Notes: generated by a model not told the origin, from the sequence alone. Counted from the stretch's first letter, positions 26,691-35,836 are shown. The stretch: 64,000 nucleotides of DNA from Hahella chejuensis KCTC 2396 (GCF_000012985.1 NC_007645.1:5540581-5604580); one strand, 5' to 3'. Numbers and translations are program-made.

Positions 26691-29320
26691 ATTTCAGCCT
26701 CCCTGGTTGGTTGCAGATTTTTAAACAGAAAGCGATCAAAGGCCGTCAACAGCGCGGGCAGGATCAACAAGGTCGCCACGCCGGCGAACAGCAAAATGGA
26801 AGAAATAAACACCCCGACAGTCTGGTAGGGAATCAACGGCGCCGCCAGCAACGGCAGGAACCCCACGCCAATGACAATCACGTTGCGGGTGATCGCGCGC
26901 GCCGGCTCCCCGAACACCGCATCCACCGTCTCCCGCCAGGAGCCGGTCTGCCGATACAGAAAACGGCTGCGGGCCAGAAAGTGAATAGCGTAGTCCACCG
27001 CCAACCCAAGACTCAGCGCAGACAACACCGCCACTGGCATATCGTAGTCTTTGCCAATCCAGCCGATGACGCCGTAGATCGCGCCAATCGTGACCGTCAG
27101 CGGCAGCATACTAAGCAGCCCCCACCATAATGAGCGGAACAAAAACGCCATCATCGCCAGCACAATCAGGAAGCTGCCGAGAAACGCCTCCAGCATCCCG
27201 CTCACCATTTTTTCCTGCCACACCACATTGATGTAGGTCAGCCCAAACCATTCGTGCTTGAGGGCCGCTGGAGCTGGACTCTCCTCCAAGAAGCGATCAA
27301 CCGCCGCGACCACCGCCGCCATGTCCTTGTTGTCGCCGCTCTTTAATTGAATCCACAAATTGGTATTGCGATAGTCCGGCGTCACGAAGCGCCACAAATC
27401 CTGGGGACGATGACTGCTCTGATAGGTAATCAGCGTCTGCCCCACCGCCGGAGCGCTGGCGGGGATGCGAAACGCCTCCGCTTCCCCCTGCATCAATTCC
27501 CGATGCACGGTTTTGACAATGTCCGGTAGCGCATTGCTCTTACCCACCAGACCAGTTTCCTGCAGGTACTTTTGCAGGGTTTCGATATAAGCCAGGATCT
27601 CAGGCTGTTTGAAGGTTTCAGCGCTTTGTCTCACGCTATCCAGTCCCTGCCCCAACGCATCCCAGGCGTCCCATAGTGCGTCGGTATCCGCCTGTTCGCG
27701 GGCGTCCGCCACCGCATCCTGCGCCTCACGCAGCCACTCGTCTCGGGTTTGCGCAGTCGTCCCGGCAATGATGGCGCGAGCCGGTTCCTGAATGGCCGCA
27801 TCCGTCTCGTCCAATAAAGCAGCGACTCGATTGCGGGCGTCGTCCAACGTGGCCGGCGCCGCGGGTTGCAGGGCCAGATAAGCCATGTAGGTTCCAGCAA
27901 AACGTTCATTCAGCGCTTGATCCGCAACCCGAATCGGATGACTTTCCGCAAACCATTTCACCGGGTTGTCATTAATCTGGATTTTACTGATTCCATAGCC
28001 CGCGCCGACCGCTACCACCAGCGTCGCCAGCAACACCAGCTTGGCGCGGCGATAAGTGAAACGACCCAGCGCATGAAGAAACCGCGCCAGCGCCGTATGC
28101 TCCTCACCTTCCTTGTCCGCGCTCATACCAAACCCCTGCAACGAATCCTCCGGCATCAACATGATGTAGGCGGGAACCAGGGTTATCGTCAGCAGCCAGG
28201 CCAGTCCCACGCCAATGGAAACGAACACGCCAAACACCTGCACGGGAGGAATCGGCGTGAACGCCAATGAAGCGAAGCCCGCGCAGGTGGTGATCGAGGT
28301 GTACAGCATCGGCGCCGACAGCTCTTCCATCACTTCGCGAATGGTTTTGTTGCGGTCGCGAATACGGGGATAACGGTCAAAGAAGTCCGACAGGATATGC
28401 ACCGCGTCCAGCACAGCGATGGGCATGACAAAAATGGGGATCATCGAACTCATGATATGCACGGTATTGCCGGTGACCACTAACAGCCCCATGGTCAGGA
28501 TCACGGAAATCATGGCCACCGCCAGCGGCGCCAGCACCAAACGCAAGTGACGGAAGAACCACCACATCAGCAGGAAAATCAGCAGCATGGCCAGCGGCGC
28601 AGAAATCGCCATCTGCTTGAACATCTCCACGCCAAACTGATCCTGAGCGACAGGCAGGCCGGTAATGTGATATTCGTCATCCGAGTCGAACTCAGCGACC
28701 TTGGCGCGCAGCTTCTCCGCGATCTGGTAGCTTATGTCCTTTGATGTAATGGGAACGTACAGCGCCAGCGCTTTCTGGTCCGATGACACCAGCGTATCGC
28801 GCAGCATGGGAATGCGCATGGCTTTTTCAGCGACCTGCAAAGCAGCGGCGTCATTAGCCGGAGGCGACGGCATCAGCCACTCGAAGCGCACCGTTCCCAA
28901 TCCGGCCTGTTCAATATTGTCCACCGTGGACGGAGCCATCAGATCCACGCCCACCACGCCCTGCTCACGGCCGTTCTCCTCCCAGCGCAAACCTTGCGTG
29001 AAAGCGGCCAAGTCGTACACGTCCTTCAGTGAGCGCGCATTGAATACGCCCTGAGGATGATCGCGGTTGATCACCCCTACCACGACAACGTCGTACAGGC
29101 TGAATTCCTGCTTCAGATGGTTGTGTGTCACCCTGACAGGCTCATCCTCCCGCAGCATGTTTTCCGGATCGGTATCAATGTGTAGAGGGTTCAGGAAGGA
29201 AAACGTCGCGGGGCTCAGTGTTGGAGCCGCCGCCAGAAGAATCAGCAGCAGGCAAAGAGCCCCGCTCAGGCGGAACCAAAACTTGGGGTGTCGGGAGGCA
29301 TGTTCTGATAAAGTCAGCAT
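26687..29320 (-). CDS. MMPL/RND-family transporter
   Basis: An 877-residue inner-membrane RND protein with about 12 helices and two large periplasmic loops. The first sterol-sensing-like helix block starts near residue 230 (PLAMLLIFLLMWWFF) and the second near 710 (LEAFLGSFLIVLAMMAFLF). It ends in a short cytoplasmic tail. Members of this group (HpnN/MmpL-like) move lipids or hydrophobic molecules rather than drugs. A GAGG site lies before the ATG. It is followed by LolA-like and barrel genes, which suggests a path from inner to outer membrane. The transported compound cannot be read from the sequence. Confidence 0.9.
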   Translation of the reverse strand: MLTLSEHASRHPKFWFRLSGALCLLLILLAAAPTLSPATFSFLNPLHIDTDPENMLREDEPVRVTHNHLKQEFSLYDVVVVGVINRDHPQGVFNARSLKDVYDLAAFTQGLRWEENGREQGVVGVDLMAPSTVDNIEQAGLGTVRFEWLMPSPPANDAAALQVAEKAMRIPMLRDTLVSSDQKALALYVPITSKDISYQIAEKLRAKVAEFDSDDEYHITGLPVAQDQFGVEMFKQMAISAPLAMLLIFLLMWWFFRHLRLVLAPLAVAMISVILTMGLLVVTGNTVHIMSSMIPIFVMPIAVLDAVHILSDFFDRYPRIRDRNKTIREVMEELSAPMLYTSITTCAGFASLAFTPIPPVQVFGVFVSIGVGLAWLLTITLVPAYIMLMPEDSLQGFGMSADKEGEEHTALARFLHALGRFTYRRAKLVLLATLVVAVGAGYGISKIQINDNPVKWFAESHPIRVADQALNERFAGTYMAYLALQPAAPATLDDARNRVAALLDETDAAIQEPARAIIAGTTAQTRDEWLREAQDAVADAREQADTDALWDAWDALGQGLDSVRQSAETFKQPEILAYIETLQKYLQETGLVGKSNALPDIVKTVHRELMQGEAEAFRIPASAPAVGQTLITYQSSHRPQDLWRFVTPDYRNTNLWIQLKSGDNKDMAAVVAAVDRFLEESPAPAALKHEWFGLTYINVVWQEKMVSGMLEAFLGSFLIVLAMMAFLFRSLWWGLLSMLPLTVTIGAIYGVIGWIGKDYDMPVAVLSALSLGLAVDYAIHFLARSRFLYRQTGSWRETVDAVFGEPARAITRNVIVIGVGFLPLLAAPLIPYQTVGVFISSILLFAGVATLLILPALLTAFDRFLFKNLQPTREAEI

Positions 29321-29329
29321 AGCAGGGCC

Positions 29330-29533
29330 TCAGCGAAAGGCGCTTCCGGGACGGAACCCCAGTTTTTTCAACACCATGGCTAACGGACAAAAGCCGGTGA
29401 ACGCCGCCTGAAACATATTCAGGCCGACAAAGGCGGAAAGCAGGAACCAATAGGGACTCACCCAGTAACCCAGAATCAAACCGAGAGAAACCATGAAACC
29501 TGCGAATGCGAAGACCAGTCGATCAATGTTCAT
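29330..29533 (-). CDS. DUF2892 (YgaP-like) small membrane protein
   Basis: A 67-residue protein with two membrane helices and the family signature [23 protein letters not shown]. In enterobacteria the same domain is the membrane part of the YgaP rhodanese, which handles sulfane sulfur; the rhodanese domain is absent here. AGGAG precedes the start. The conserved cysteine is present in GFCP. It opens the RND operon and is divergent from a BigR/YgaV-type regulator, the same pairing as ygaV-ygaP. Confidence 0.9.
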   Translation of the reverse strand: MNIDRLVFAFAGFMVSLGLILGYWVSPYWFLLSAFVGLNMFQAAFTGFCPLAMVLKKLGFRPGSAFR

Positions 29534-29583
29534 AGAGACCTACTCCTGTTCGGACAGCTGAAGGCTTAGCTGCTGATTGTTTA

Positions 29584-29601
29584 TTTAGAATAATCTAAAT
29601 G
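29584..29601. promoter_or_regulatory. Operator 1 for the ArsR/BigR-type regulator
   Basis: ATTTAGA-ATAA-TCTAAAT is a perfect 7-bp dyad in the divergent promoter region. It is 30 bases centre to centre from the second copy, about three helical turns. Confidence 0.8.
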
Positions 29602-29613
29602 ATCTTTTGCTAA

Positions 29614-29631
29614 TTTAGATTATTCTAAAAT
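29614..29631. promoter_or_regulatory. Operator 2 for the ArsR/BigR-type regulator
   Basis: ATTTAGA-TTAT-TCTAAAA repeats the first site with one arm mismatch. It lies 34 bases before the regulator start, so the regulator probably controls itself and the divergent operon. Confidence 0.78.
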
Positions 29632-29665
29632 ATTAGTCAATTCATTAGATGTATGGCTTCAAATT

Positions 29666-29974
29666 ATGCTGGATAACGAATTTGACCCTGAAGGTTTTGA
29701 AAAGGCTTTGTCGTTAATCAAATCCATGGACAATCGCAATCGATTGTTCATTCTCTGCCTGCTGTGCGACGGCGAGCGTACGGTGACGGAAATGGCGGAG
29801 GCGGCGGAGCTGAGCCTGTCCGCCATGTCGCAGCATTTAAGCGTGCTGCGTCAGGCGGATCTGGTGGAGACGGAGAAGTATCAGCAGAGCGTGACTTATC
29901 GTCTTAAAGGCAATGAAGTCAAACAGATGATTGCGCTGCTGAAAAAGCTGTACTGCGACAGCGCCGCCAAATAG
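29666..29974 (+). CDS. ArsR-family thiol/persulfide-type regulator (BigR/SqrR/YgaV-like)
   Basis: A 102-residue winged-helix repressor. The recognition region is ELSLSAMSQHLSVLRQADLV. Cys31 and Cys97 are 66 residues apart, the same spacing as the sensing pair Cys41/Cys107 of SqrR, so it probably senses persulfide or oxidants by forming a disulfide or polysulfide bridge. A third cysteine (Cys34) is extra. It is divergent from the DUF2892/RND operon with two matching palindromes between. The ribosome site is weak. Metal sensing of the ArsR type is less likely, as no CxC metal box is present. Confidence 0.85.
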   Translation: MLDNEFDPEGFEKALSLIKSMDNRNRLFILCLLCDGERTVTEMAEAAELSLSAMSQHLSVLRQADLVETEKYQQSVTYRLKGNEVKQMIALLKKLYCDSAAK

Positions 29975-29996
29975 CGGCGCCTGCAGTGCAGACGCT

Positions 29997-31535
29997 CTAA
30001 TGAGCGCCCTGAGGCGCGCCAACGCCGCTGCGGGGTAACGGCTTCAGCTTCCATACCAGCGGAATCAGCAACGCAAACATAACCGCCAGCAACTTGAAGC
30101 TGTCCATGAATGCGATAAAACGCGCCTGCTCGGCCACCTGCTGATTGGCCATCATCAGTGCGCGAGTGGCGTCGCCGGAGATCTGCTGCAACTGCATATA
30201 GTGATGGCTCCAGACCTCGCTGACCGGGCTGGTGTTAGCCACCAGATGACCGCGATTCACGGTCGCAACGCGATCCAGGAACGTCATCAGCAAGGCGATG
30301 CCGACGCCGCCCCCCAGATTACGCATGAACGACAGCATAGCCGCCGCCTGATTATTCGCCGAGGTGGGCAATCCAACATAAGCGCTGGACGTCGTGGGAA
30401 TGAACAGGAACGCCAGACCCAACGTCTGCCACACCCGGGCCATCGCCAGCTGGTCCCGATCCACCGCCAGAGTCAACTCCCCCAGATTCCAAAGCGCCAG
30501 ACTGCTGACGCCCAGTCCCAGCGTCAGCAGAATACGGGAATCCACGGCGCCAACCAGACGCCCCACGATAGGCATCATAAACATGATCGCGAATCCGCCC
30601 GGCGACAGCACCAGACCCGCGTCGAAAGCCGAATACCCCATCAGCGTCTGCATCAGCAGCGGCAACAAGGCGGTGGAGCCGAACAGCACAAAGCCCATCA
30701 TAAACATGATGACATTCGCCATCGCGAAGTTGGGATAACGGTACAGCGTCAGGTCGACGATAGGATTCTTCTGATCGAAAGAACGCACGATATAGGTTAA
30801 CAGCGCCACCACCACAATCACCGCCAAGGCGACGATCTGCGGCGACTCAAACCAGTCTTCGCGCTGTCCGGTATCGAGCATCCATTGCAGACAGCCCAGG
30901 CCGATGGCGATCAGGGCGAAGCCGAAATAATCCACCTTGGAGCCGTCATGATTGGCGGGCTCATCCGGCAAATAACGTTTGACCAGCATGATCAGCACAA
31001 TGCCGACCGGCACGTTGATCAGAAAGATCCAGCGCCAACTGAACTCATCCGTAATCCAGCCGCCCAGGGTAGGACCAATCGCCGGCGCCGCCACCACGGC
31101 GATACCGTACATGGCGAACGCCATGCCGCGCTTTTCCAAGGGGAAACTGTCCGCCAGTATCGCTTGAGATACCGGCTGCAACGCGCCGCCAGCCAGACCC
31201 TGTACGGCGCGAAAGATAATCAGCATTTCCAGCCCTGGAGCCATGCCGCAGGCCAGAGACGCCAGCGTAAAACCGATAATGCTGCCGATAAAGAAGCGCG
31301 TACGCCCAAAATAGTCGGACAGCCAGCCGGCGATGGGCAGCGCGATGGCGTTGGTGACCAGATAGGAGGTCAGTATCCAGGTGGTTTCTTCCGGTCCCGC
31401 TCCCAGACTGCCGGCGATATGCTGCAGCGAGACGTTGGCGATGGAGATGTCCAGCACCTCCATAAAGGCGGCGAGCGCCACCAGCGGCGCGATCAGCCAG
31501 GGATTAACGGCTTTCCGCCCTGCGTTCGCTGACAT
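29997..31535 (-). CDS. EmrB-type DHA2 MFS efflux pump
   Basis: A 512-residue inner-membrane proton-driven exporter with about 14 helices. The family motifs are visible: LDISIANVSLQHIAGSLG in helix 1, WLSDYFGRTRFF (motif A), and GAPAIGPTLGGW-like (AAPAIGPTLGGWI, motif C). The ATG at 31535 overlaps the stop of the upstream HlyD gene (ATGA), so the longer frame reaching 31583 is not the start. With the adaptor it should form a tripartite drug or fatty-acid pump with an outer-membrane channel encoded elsewhere. TetR control is likely from the divergent gene. Confidence 0.93.
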   Translation of the reverse strand: MSANAGRKAVNPWLIAPLVALAAFMEVLDISIANVSLQHIAGSLGAGPEETTWILTSYLVTNAIALPIAGWLSDYFGRTRFFIGSIIGFTLASLACGMAPGLEMLIIFRAVQGLAGGALQPVSQAILADSFPLEKRGMAFAMYGIAVVAAPAIGPTLGGWITDEFSWRWIFLINVPVGIVLIMLVKRYLPDEPANHDGSKVDYFGFALIAIGLGCLQWMLDTGQREDWFESPQIVALAVIVVVALLTYIVRSFDQKNPIVDLTLYRYPNFAMANVIMFMMGFVLFGSTALLPLLMQTLMGYSAFDAGLVLSPGGFAIMFMMPIVGRLVGAVDSRILLTLGLGVSSLALWNLGELTLAVDRDQLAMARVWQTLGLAFLFIPTTSSAYVGLPTSANNQAAAMLSFMRNLGGGVGIALLMTFLDRVATVNRGHLVANTSPVSEVWSHHYMQLQQISGDATRALMMANQQVAEQARFIAFMDSFKLLAVMFALLIPLVWKLKPLPRSGVGAPQGAH

Positions 31536-32653
31536 CAGGAGCCGCTGACATAGACAGTGGGAATGACCGACATGCCCGGCCACAGCTGCACCCCGTCGGG
31601 GACTTCATCAAAAATGATTTTTACCGGCACGCGCTGCACCACTTTCACGTAGTTGCCGGAGGCGTTTTCCGGCGGCAGCAGACTGAAACGGGAACCCGTG
31701 CCGGGCTGGAAAGACTCCACCTTGGCGCTGAAAGTCACCCCAGGATAAGCGTCGACTTCAACGCTGACTTTATCGCCGACTCTTACGTCGCCGATCTGAG
31801 TCTCCTTGAAGTTGGCCTTGACCCATGCAGCGCCGGTGACTTCGATGGCGAAATTGGTCTGGGGACTGACAAAGCTGCCGGGGTGCTTTTCAACGCGGCT
31901 GATCCAGCCATTAGACGTGGCGCGGATTTCCGTCCACTGCAACGCCAGACTGGCGCGCGCTTCATCCGCCTGCGCCTGCTTGAGCGCCGCTTCGCTCTGC
32001 CCGATCGCCGCGCGCAGAACAGCGATATTGCGCTCATCGGAAGCGACGGTTTTCTGTTGGGAGTGCGCTGCCGCGACTTTGCTGGCTGCGACGTCGATGG
32101 ACGCTTTTACGGTCTCGCGTTCGGCGCTCAGCGTAGCCAGATTGGTTTTCGCATCTTCCAAAGCCTGCTCGGAAACCTGTTTACGCCCGGCAAGACGTTC
32201 ATAACGATCCACATCTCTCCGCGCCTGCGCAATTTGCGCATCCAGGCGCGCCAGGTTGCTTTCATGATGCTGCTTCTCTGCTTTGGCTACATTCACTTGC
32301 GCCAGGGCGTCTTGCTTACGCGCCTCCAAACGTGCGACAAACGCCTCCAGATCCGCCTGCGCCTTCACCATCGCCGCCTGCTGCATGGCCACCCGGGCGG
32401 ATGCGCTTTGCAGCTCCGCCTCGTAGGGTTTAGGGTCAATGCGGGCGAGCAAGTCTCCCGTCGCCACCTTCTGGTTATCGCTCACCAACACCTCCACCAG
32501 CACGCCGGAGACCCGAGGCGTCAGGTAGATCACGTCCCGCTCGACAAACGCATCGTCGGTTGAAACCTTGCCGGCATGCCAGAGGTAATAGCCGCAGCCA
32601 GCGACGCCAGCCAGGCTGAAAAACAACATCAGTCGGATCATTTTCTTTGACAT
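31535..32653 (-). CDS. EmrA/HlyD-type membrane fusion protein
   Basis: A 372-residue periplasmic adaptor with an N-terminal anchor (about residues 6-26), a lipoyl half-motif (VSGVLVEVLVSDNQKVATGDLLARID), a long alpha-helical hairpin (about 85-210) and the C-terminal beta-barrel. It links the inner-membrane EmrB-like pump to an outer-membrane channel. The ATGA overlap with the next gene shows an operon. The AGC in the anchor is not a convincing lipobox. Confidence 0.93.
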   Translation of the reverse strand: MSKKMIRLMLFFSLAGVAGCGYYLWHAGKVSTDDAFVERDVIYLTPRVSGVLVEVLVSDNQKVATGDLLARIDPKPYEAELQSASARVAMQQAAMVKAQADLEAFVARLEARKQDALAQVNVAKAEKQHHESNLARLDAQIAQARRDVDRYERLAGRKQVSEQALEDAKTNLATLSAERETVKASIDVAASKVAAAHSQQKTVASDERNIAVLRAAIGQSEAALKQAQADEARASLALQWTEIRATSNGWISRVEKHPGSFVSPQTNFAIEVTGAAWVKANFKETQIGDVRVGDKVSVEVDAYPGVTFSAKVESFQPGTGSRFSLLPPENASGNYVKVVQRVPVKIIFDEVPDGVQLWPGMSVIPTVYVSGS

Positions 32654-32793
32654 GGAACAGTCCCACGTTCGCTAAAGAGATTCAGGATAAAGACGGGCCC
32701 GCGGACGGAAATTCTGAGTAAAGAGTCGGACTTTGGCCCCAACTTCTGATTTTCAGCCGCCGCCGGGTTAAAATTATGTCGATTGCAATTAGA

Positions 32794-32819
32794 AAAACTG
32801 AACCGTACAGTTCAGTTTT
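32794..32819. promoter_or_regulatory. Palindromic operator of the TetR regulator
   Basis: Arms AAAACTGAAC and GTTCAGTTTT are perfect inverted repeats of 10 bp with a 6-base centre CGTACA. It lies in the divergent region between the efflux genes and the TetR gene, so it likely represses both. Confidence 0.85.
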
Positions 32820-32835
32820 CGCATTCTACTCTGAT

Positions 32836-33519
32836 ATGACGGATAAGCACAAAGGCAATTTAACGACCACCATGGCACTTAACCCACAACGCACTGAACA
32901 AATACTTGAAGCCGCCAAGAACGTTTTTCATCAAAGCGGATACGCCCGCGCCTCCATGGACCGGGTAGCGAAAGAAGCCGGCGTGTCCAAGGCGACGCTG
33001 TACAACCACTTCAAGAGCAAAACGGTGTTATTTCAGGCCGTGGTGTCCAGCGCCAGCGCCAGATTCATTCAGGAGTTGAGCGACCTGCAAACCGACGAAC
33101 GCCGCCTGGAGCCAGCCCTGCGCATCATCGCGGAACGCTTCCTCACCTTCCTGCTATGCCCGCACAATCTGGCGGCCATCCGCATGATTCTGGCGGAGAT
33201 TCAAGCAGACCCAGAACTGGGCGAGGCCTTTTATCAGTCCGGTCCCGCTGTCGCTGAGAGCGCTATCGGAAGTTTTCTGGACAAGCGCATGCGGAAAGGG
33301 GAGATCCCGCAGACAGATCCCGTTCGCGCAGGCCGTCACTTCATGGCGCTACTGCGGGGGGATTTATTCTGGCGCGCCCTGCTCGGCGTCGCGTTACCCC
33401 AGGACGAGATCAATGCGCACCTGGACAGCGTCGTCAAACAGTTCATGCAAGGGGTCGCCGGGATGGCCGCCAATCACGGCAATGCTGATATTCGTAACAA
33501 TCCAGCGTCCGGTTCTTGA
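32836..33519 (+). CDS. TetR/AcrR-family regulator of the efflux pair
   Basis: A TetR-type repressor with the N-terminal helix-turn-helix RVAKEAGVSKATLYNHFKSKTVLF and a ligand-binding C-terminal domain of AcrR type. The frame is open from 32776, but that would place the start inside or before the palindrome; Met codons at 32836 and 32872 are better, and neither has a clear ribosome site. It is divergent from the EmrA/EmrB genes and probably controls them. Its 3' end overlaps the convergent acetyltransferase gene by 77 bases. Confidence 0.88.
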   Translation: MTDKHKGNLTTTMALNPQRTEQILEAAKNVFHQSGYARASMDRVAKEAGVSKATLYNHFKSKTVLFQAVVSSASARFIQELSDLQTDERRLEPALRIIAERFLTFLLCPHNLAAIRMILAEIQADPELGEAFYQSGPAVAESAIGSFLDKRMRKGEIPQTDPVRAGRHFMALLRGDLFWRALLGVALPQDEINAHLDSVVKQFMQGVAGMAANHGNADIRNNPASGS

Positions 33520-33997
33520 GCGTCGCCGCTTCCGGAATCAGGCCAGACTGACGGAAGCCGCACTTTTCCAATACACGGCTCGATGAAGGGTTGGCGATGG
33601 AGACCACGGCGAGCAGACGGCGCAGTCCCAGCCGGTCATAGGCTTCGTCAATCAGACGCCTTACCGCACCGGTGGCCAACCCACGTCCGCAATAGTTCTC
33701 CGCCACACGATAACCGATCCAGGCGTCGCCGCTGTCATGGCGGATTCCCCGCAAATTGGCGCGCCCTACTACAACCTGGCTTGCAGAGCCTGACGCCTCA
33801 TTTCCCCACAGTAAAAATGGAAGCTGACGCCCCTGCTCCCATCCTCGCAAATAGTCTTCAATGTGATCGGCCACGCCTTCCCTGGTGTAGAAAGCATCGG
33901 GCCGGGGCTCGATGAAGGCTTCAAACCAGTCCCTGTTGGCCAATTCGAATTCAAACAAAGCGTCCAGGTCGTCCTGAGTCAATAATCTGCATTCCAT
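33443..33997 (-). CDS. GNAT acetyltransferase (RimJ/RimL-like)
   Basis: A 184-residue acetyl-CoA-dependent N-acetyltransferase. The coenzyme motif is RVAENYCGRGLATGAVRRL, followed by NPSSSRVLEKCGF, the RimJ-type helix. AGGA lies before the ATG at 33997. It is convergent with and overlaps the TetR gene by 77 bases, so both proteins' C-terminal codons share DNA. The acceptor is unknown. Confidence 0.85.
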   Translation of the reverse strand: MECRLLTQDDLDALFEFELANRDWFEAFIEPRPDAFYTREGVADHIEDYLRGWEQGRQLPFLLWGNEASGSASQVVVGRANLRGIRHDSGDAWIGYRVAENYCGRGLATGAVRRLIDEAYDRLGLRRLLAVVSIANPSSSRVLEKCGFRQSGLIPEAATLKNRTLDCYEYQHCRDWRPSRRPLA

Positions 33998-34162
33998 CAC
34001 ATGTCCTTACTATTAATCAGGCAGGCCTCTCTTTCCCGCATCTCGCTCCTGTCTCGCCGTCACTGAACGGCGCTTGTCGCGGAGAGTGCATGGCGGGTTC
34101 TCTCCCGGCCTGTTTCTCTCATATACTGTCCGCGCTCAAGCATACACAGGACCTGAAACGCC

Positions 34163-34474
34163 ATGAAAGTCATCCGTAGCAAAGAATTCACCGCGGATCG
34201 CGCCTGGGGCGCGCTCGATATCGCCAACATGAGCGGCGTCACCTGCCGTCTGCACTGGACGGATCAGCCGTATAAGTGGCATGTTAATGATGGCGAAGAG
34301 GTTTTCGCCGTCCTGGACGGAACAGTGGACATGCACTACAAGGAGCACGGAGAGATTACAGTCGCCACCCTGCAAACTGGCGACGTCTTCTACGCCGCAG
34401 TCGGGACCGAACATGTCGCCCATCCCGTTGGCGCCGCCAGGATTCTGGTGATCGAAAAAGAAGGCTCCGTGTAA
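34163..34474 (+). CDS. Single-domain cupin protein
   Basis: A 103-residue small beta-barrel. The metal ligands are partly kept: KWHVNDGEEVFAVLDG gives His and two Glu (motif 1), and GTEHVAHPVG gives the motif 2 His. It is too short for most cupin enzymes and may bind metal or act as an isomerase-like helper. It leads a same-strand run with the acetyltransferase and AlkD genes (48 and 15 bases apart). Confidence 0.88.
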   Translation: MKVIRSKEFTADRAWGALDIANMSGVTCRLHWTDQPYKWHVNDGEEVFAVLDGTVDMHYKEHGEITVATLQTGDVFYAAVGTEHVAHPVGAARILVIEKEGSV

Positions 34475-34522
34475 GCCGCCCTCCCTTCCCACGAATAAAA
34501 CCATACACAGCTAGAGGAATAC

Positions 34523-35005
34523 ATGACGGATATCAGCATCAGGCAAGCCACCGCAGACGACGCCGCACTCATTCTTAGATTCATCACTGAGCTGGCGATC
34601 TATGAGAAAGCGGAGCATGAAGTGAAAACCAATGCGGAGGAGATTCAGCAATCTCTATTCGGGCCTGATTCCAGCACCCACGCCTTGATTTGTTCAGTTA
34701 ACGGCGAACCCGTGGGCTATGCGGTTTACTTCTTTAACTACTCCACCTGGCTGGGCAAACACGGTATTTACCTGGAAGACCTCTACATTTCTCCCGAATG
34801 CCGCGGCGCCGGCGCCGGCAAAGCGCTGCTTCGCCACATCGCAAAAATCGCCGTCGCCAAGGGCTGCGGCCGCTTTGAGTGGAGCGTACTGGACTGGAAT
34901 GAGCCCGCCATCAATTTTTATAAATCCATCGGCGCCAAGCCCATGGATGAATGGGTGATTTATCGTCTGACCGGCGACGCGTTGACCACTTTCGCCAACG
35001 GTTAA
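34523..35005 (+). CDS. GNAT acetyltransferase (SSAT/diamine-like)
   Basis: A 160-residue acetyltransferase similar to spermidine/spermine or thialysine N-acetyltransferases. It contains YFFNYSTWLGKHGIYLEDLYI, typical of the SSAT group, and the acetyl-CoA loop CRGAGAGKALLRHI. The C-terminal WNEPAINFYKSIGA motif is also standard. AGAGGAA lies before the ATG. The substrate could be a polyamine or amino acid; this is inference from family. Confidence 0.88.
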   Translation: MTDISIRQATADDAALILRFITELAIYEKAEHEVKTNAEEIQQSLFGPDSSTHALICSVNGEPVGYAVYFFNYSTWLGKHGIYLEDLYISPECRGAGAGKALLRHIAKIAVAKGCGRFEWSVLDWNEPAINFYKSIGAKPMDEWVIYRLTGDALTTFANG

Positions 35006-35020
35006 ACTGAGACAGCGAAC

Positions 35021-35731
35021 ATGCAACCCGACGCCACCGCGATCCGCGCCCGCCTGCTCAGCCTCGGCAATGAAGCTATCGCCGCACACTCCCTGCGTTT
35101 TTTTAAAACCGAACCAGGAGAGTATGGCGCTGGCGACCGGTTTCTGGGCATCCGCATGCCGACGTTACGCAAACTGGCGTCCGAGTTTCGCGGCGTCAGT
35201 TTGTCGGAAACGTTACTGTCACTAAAATCCCCCTATCATGAAGAGCGCATGCTCGCCTTATTGTTGCTAGTGACGCTGTATCAGAAAGGGGGCCCAGAGC
35301 AAAAGCAGGCGATATACGAGGCCTACCTGGCCAACACCCGGCTCATCAACAACTGGGATCTGGTGGACGGCTCCGCACGTTTTATCGTCGGGCCTTATCT
35401 TGAAGATAAAGATCGCAGTCAGCTCTATACGCTGGCGGCGTCACCCGATTTGTGGGAACGACGCATCGCCGTGCTGGCCACTTACCATTACATCACCCGC
35501 CATGACTTTACGGACATTCTGCAGCTCGCAGAAATCCTGCTACAGGATAGCGAGGATCTGATCCAGAAAGCGGTGGGCTGGATGTTGCGGGAAGTGGGCA
35601 ATCGGGATAAGCGAACAGAGGAGGATTTCCTGCTCAAACATTACCGCGCCATGCCCCGCACCATGTTGCGCTACGCCATCGAGAAGTTTCCAAAGGAGGA
35701 AAGAAAGCAGTATCTCCAGGGGATGCGGTAA
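35021..35731 (+). CDS. DNA alkylation repair protein AlkD
   Basis: A 236-residue HEAT-like repeat protein that removes alkylated bases (N3-methyladenine and N7-methylguanine). The catalytic triad of Bacillus AlkD is kept: Trp and Asp in NNWDLVDGSA (four residues apart) and the Trp in KAVGWMLREVG. It starts 15 bases after the acetyltransferase gene, so they are probably co-transcribed. Confidence 0.93.
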   Translation: MQPDATAIRARLLSLGNEAIAAHSLRFFKTEPGEYGAGDRFLGIRMPTLRKLASEFRGVSLSETLLSLKSPYHEERMLALLLLVTLYQKGGPEQKQAIYEAYLANTRLINNWDLVDGSARFIVGPYLEDKDRSQLYTLAASPDLWERRIAVLATYHYITRHDFTDILQLAEILLQDSEDLIQKAVGWMLREVGNRDKRTEEDFLLKHYRAMPRTMLRYAIEKFPKEERKQYLQGMR

Positions 35732-35836
35732 CCCTCGGACATCGGGCCCTCAGGGCAAACCAGCAGCTCCGCGACATTCCGTGCGCCATACCCGGAAGCC
35801 GCAAGTTGCGACCAGCAGTAATTACTAAGGAACAGT

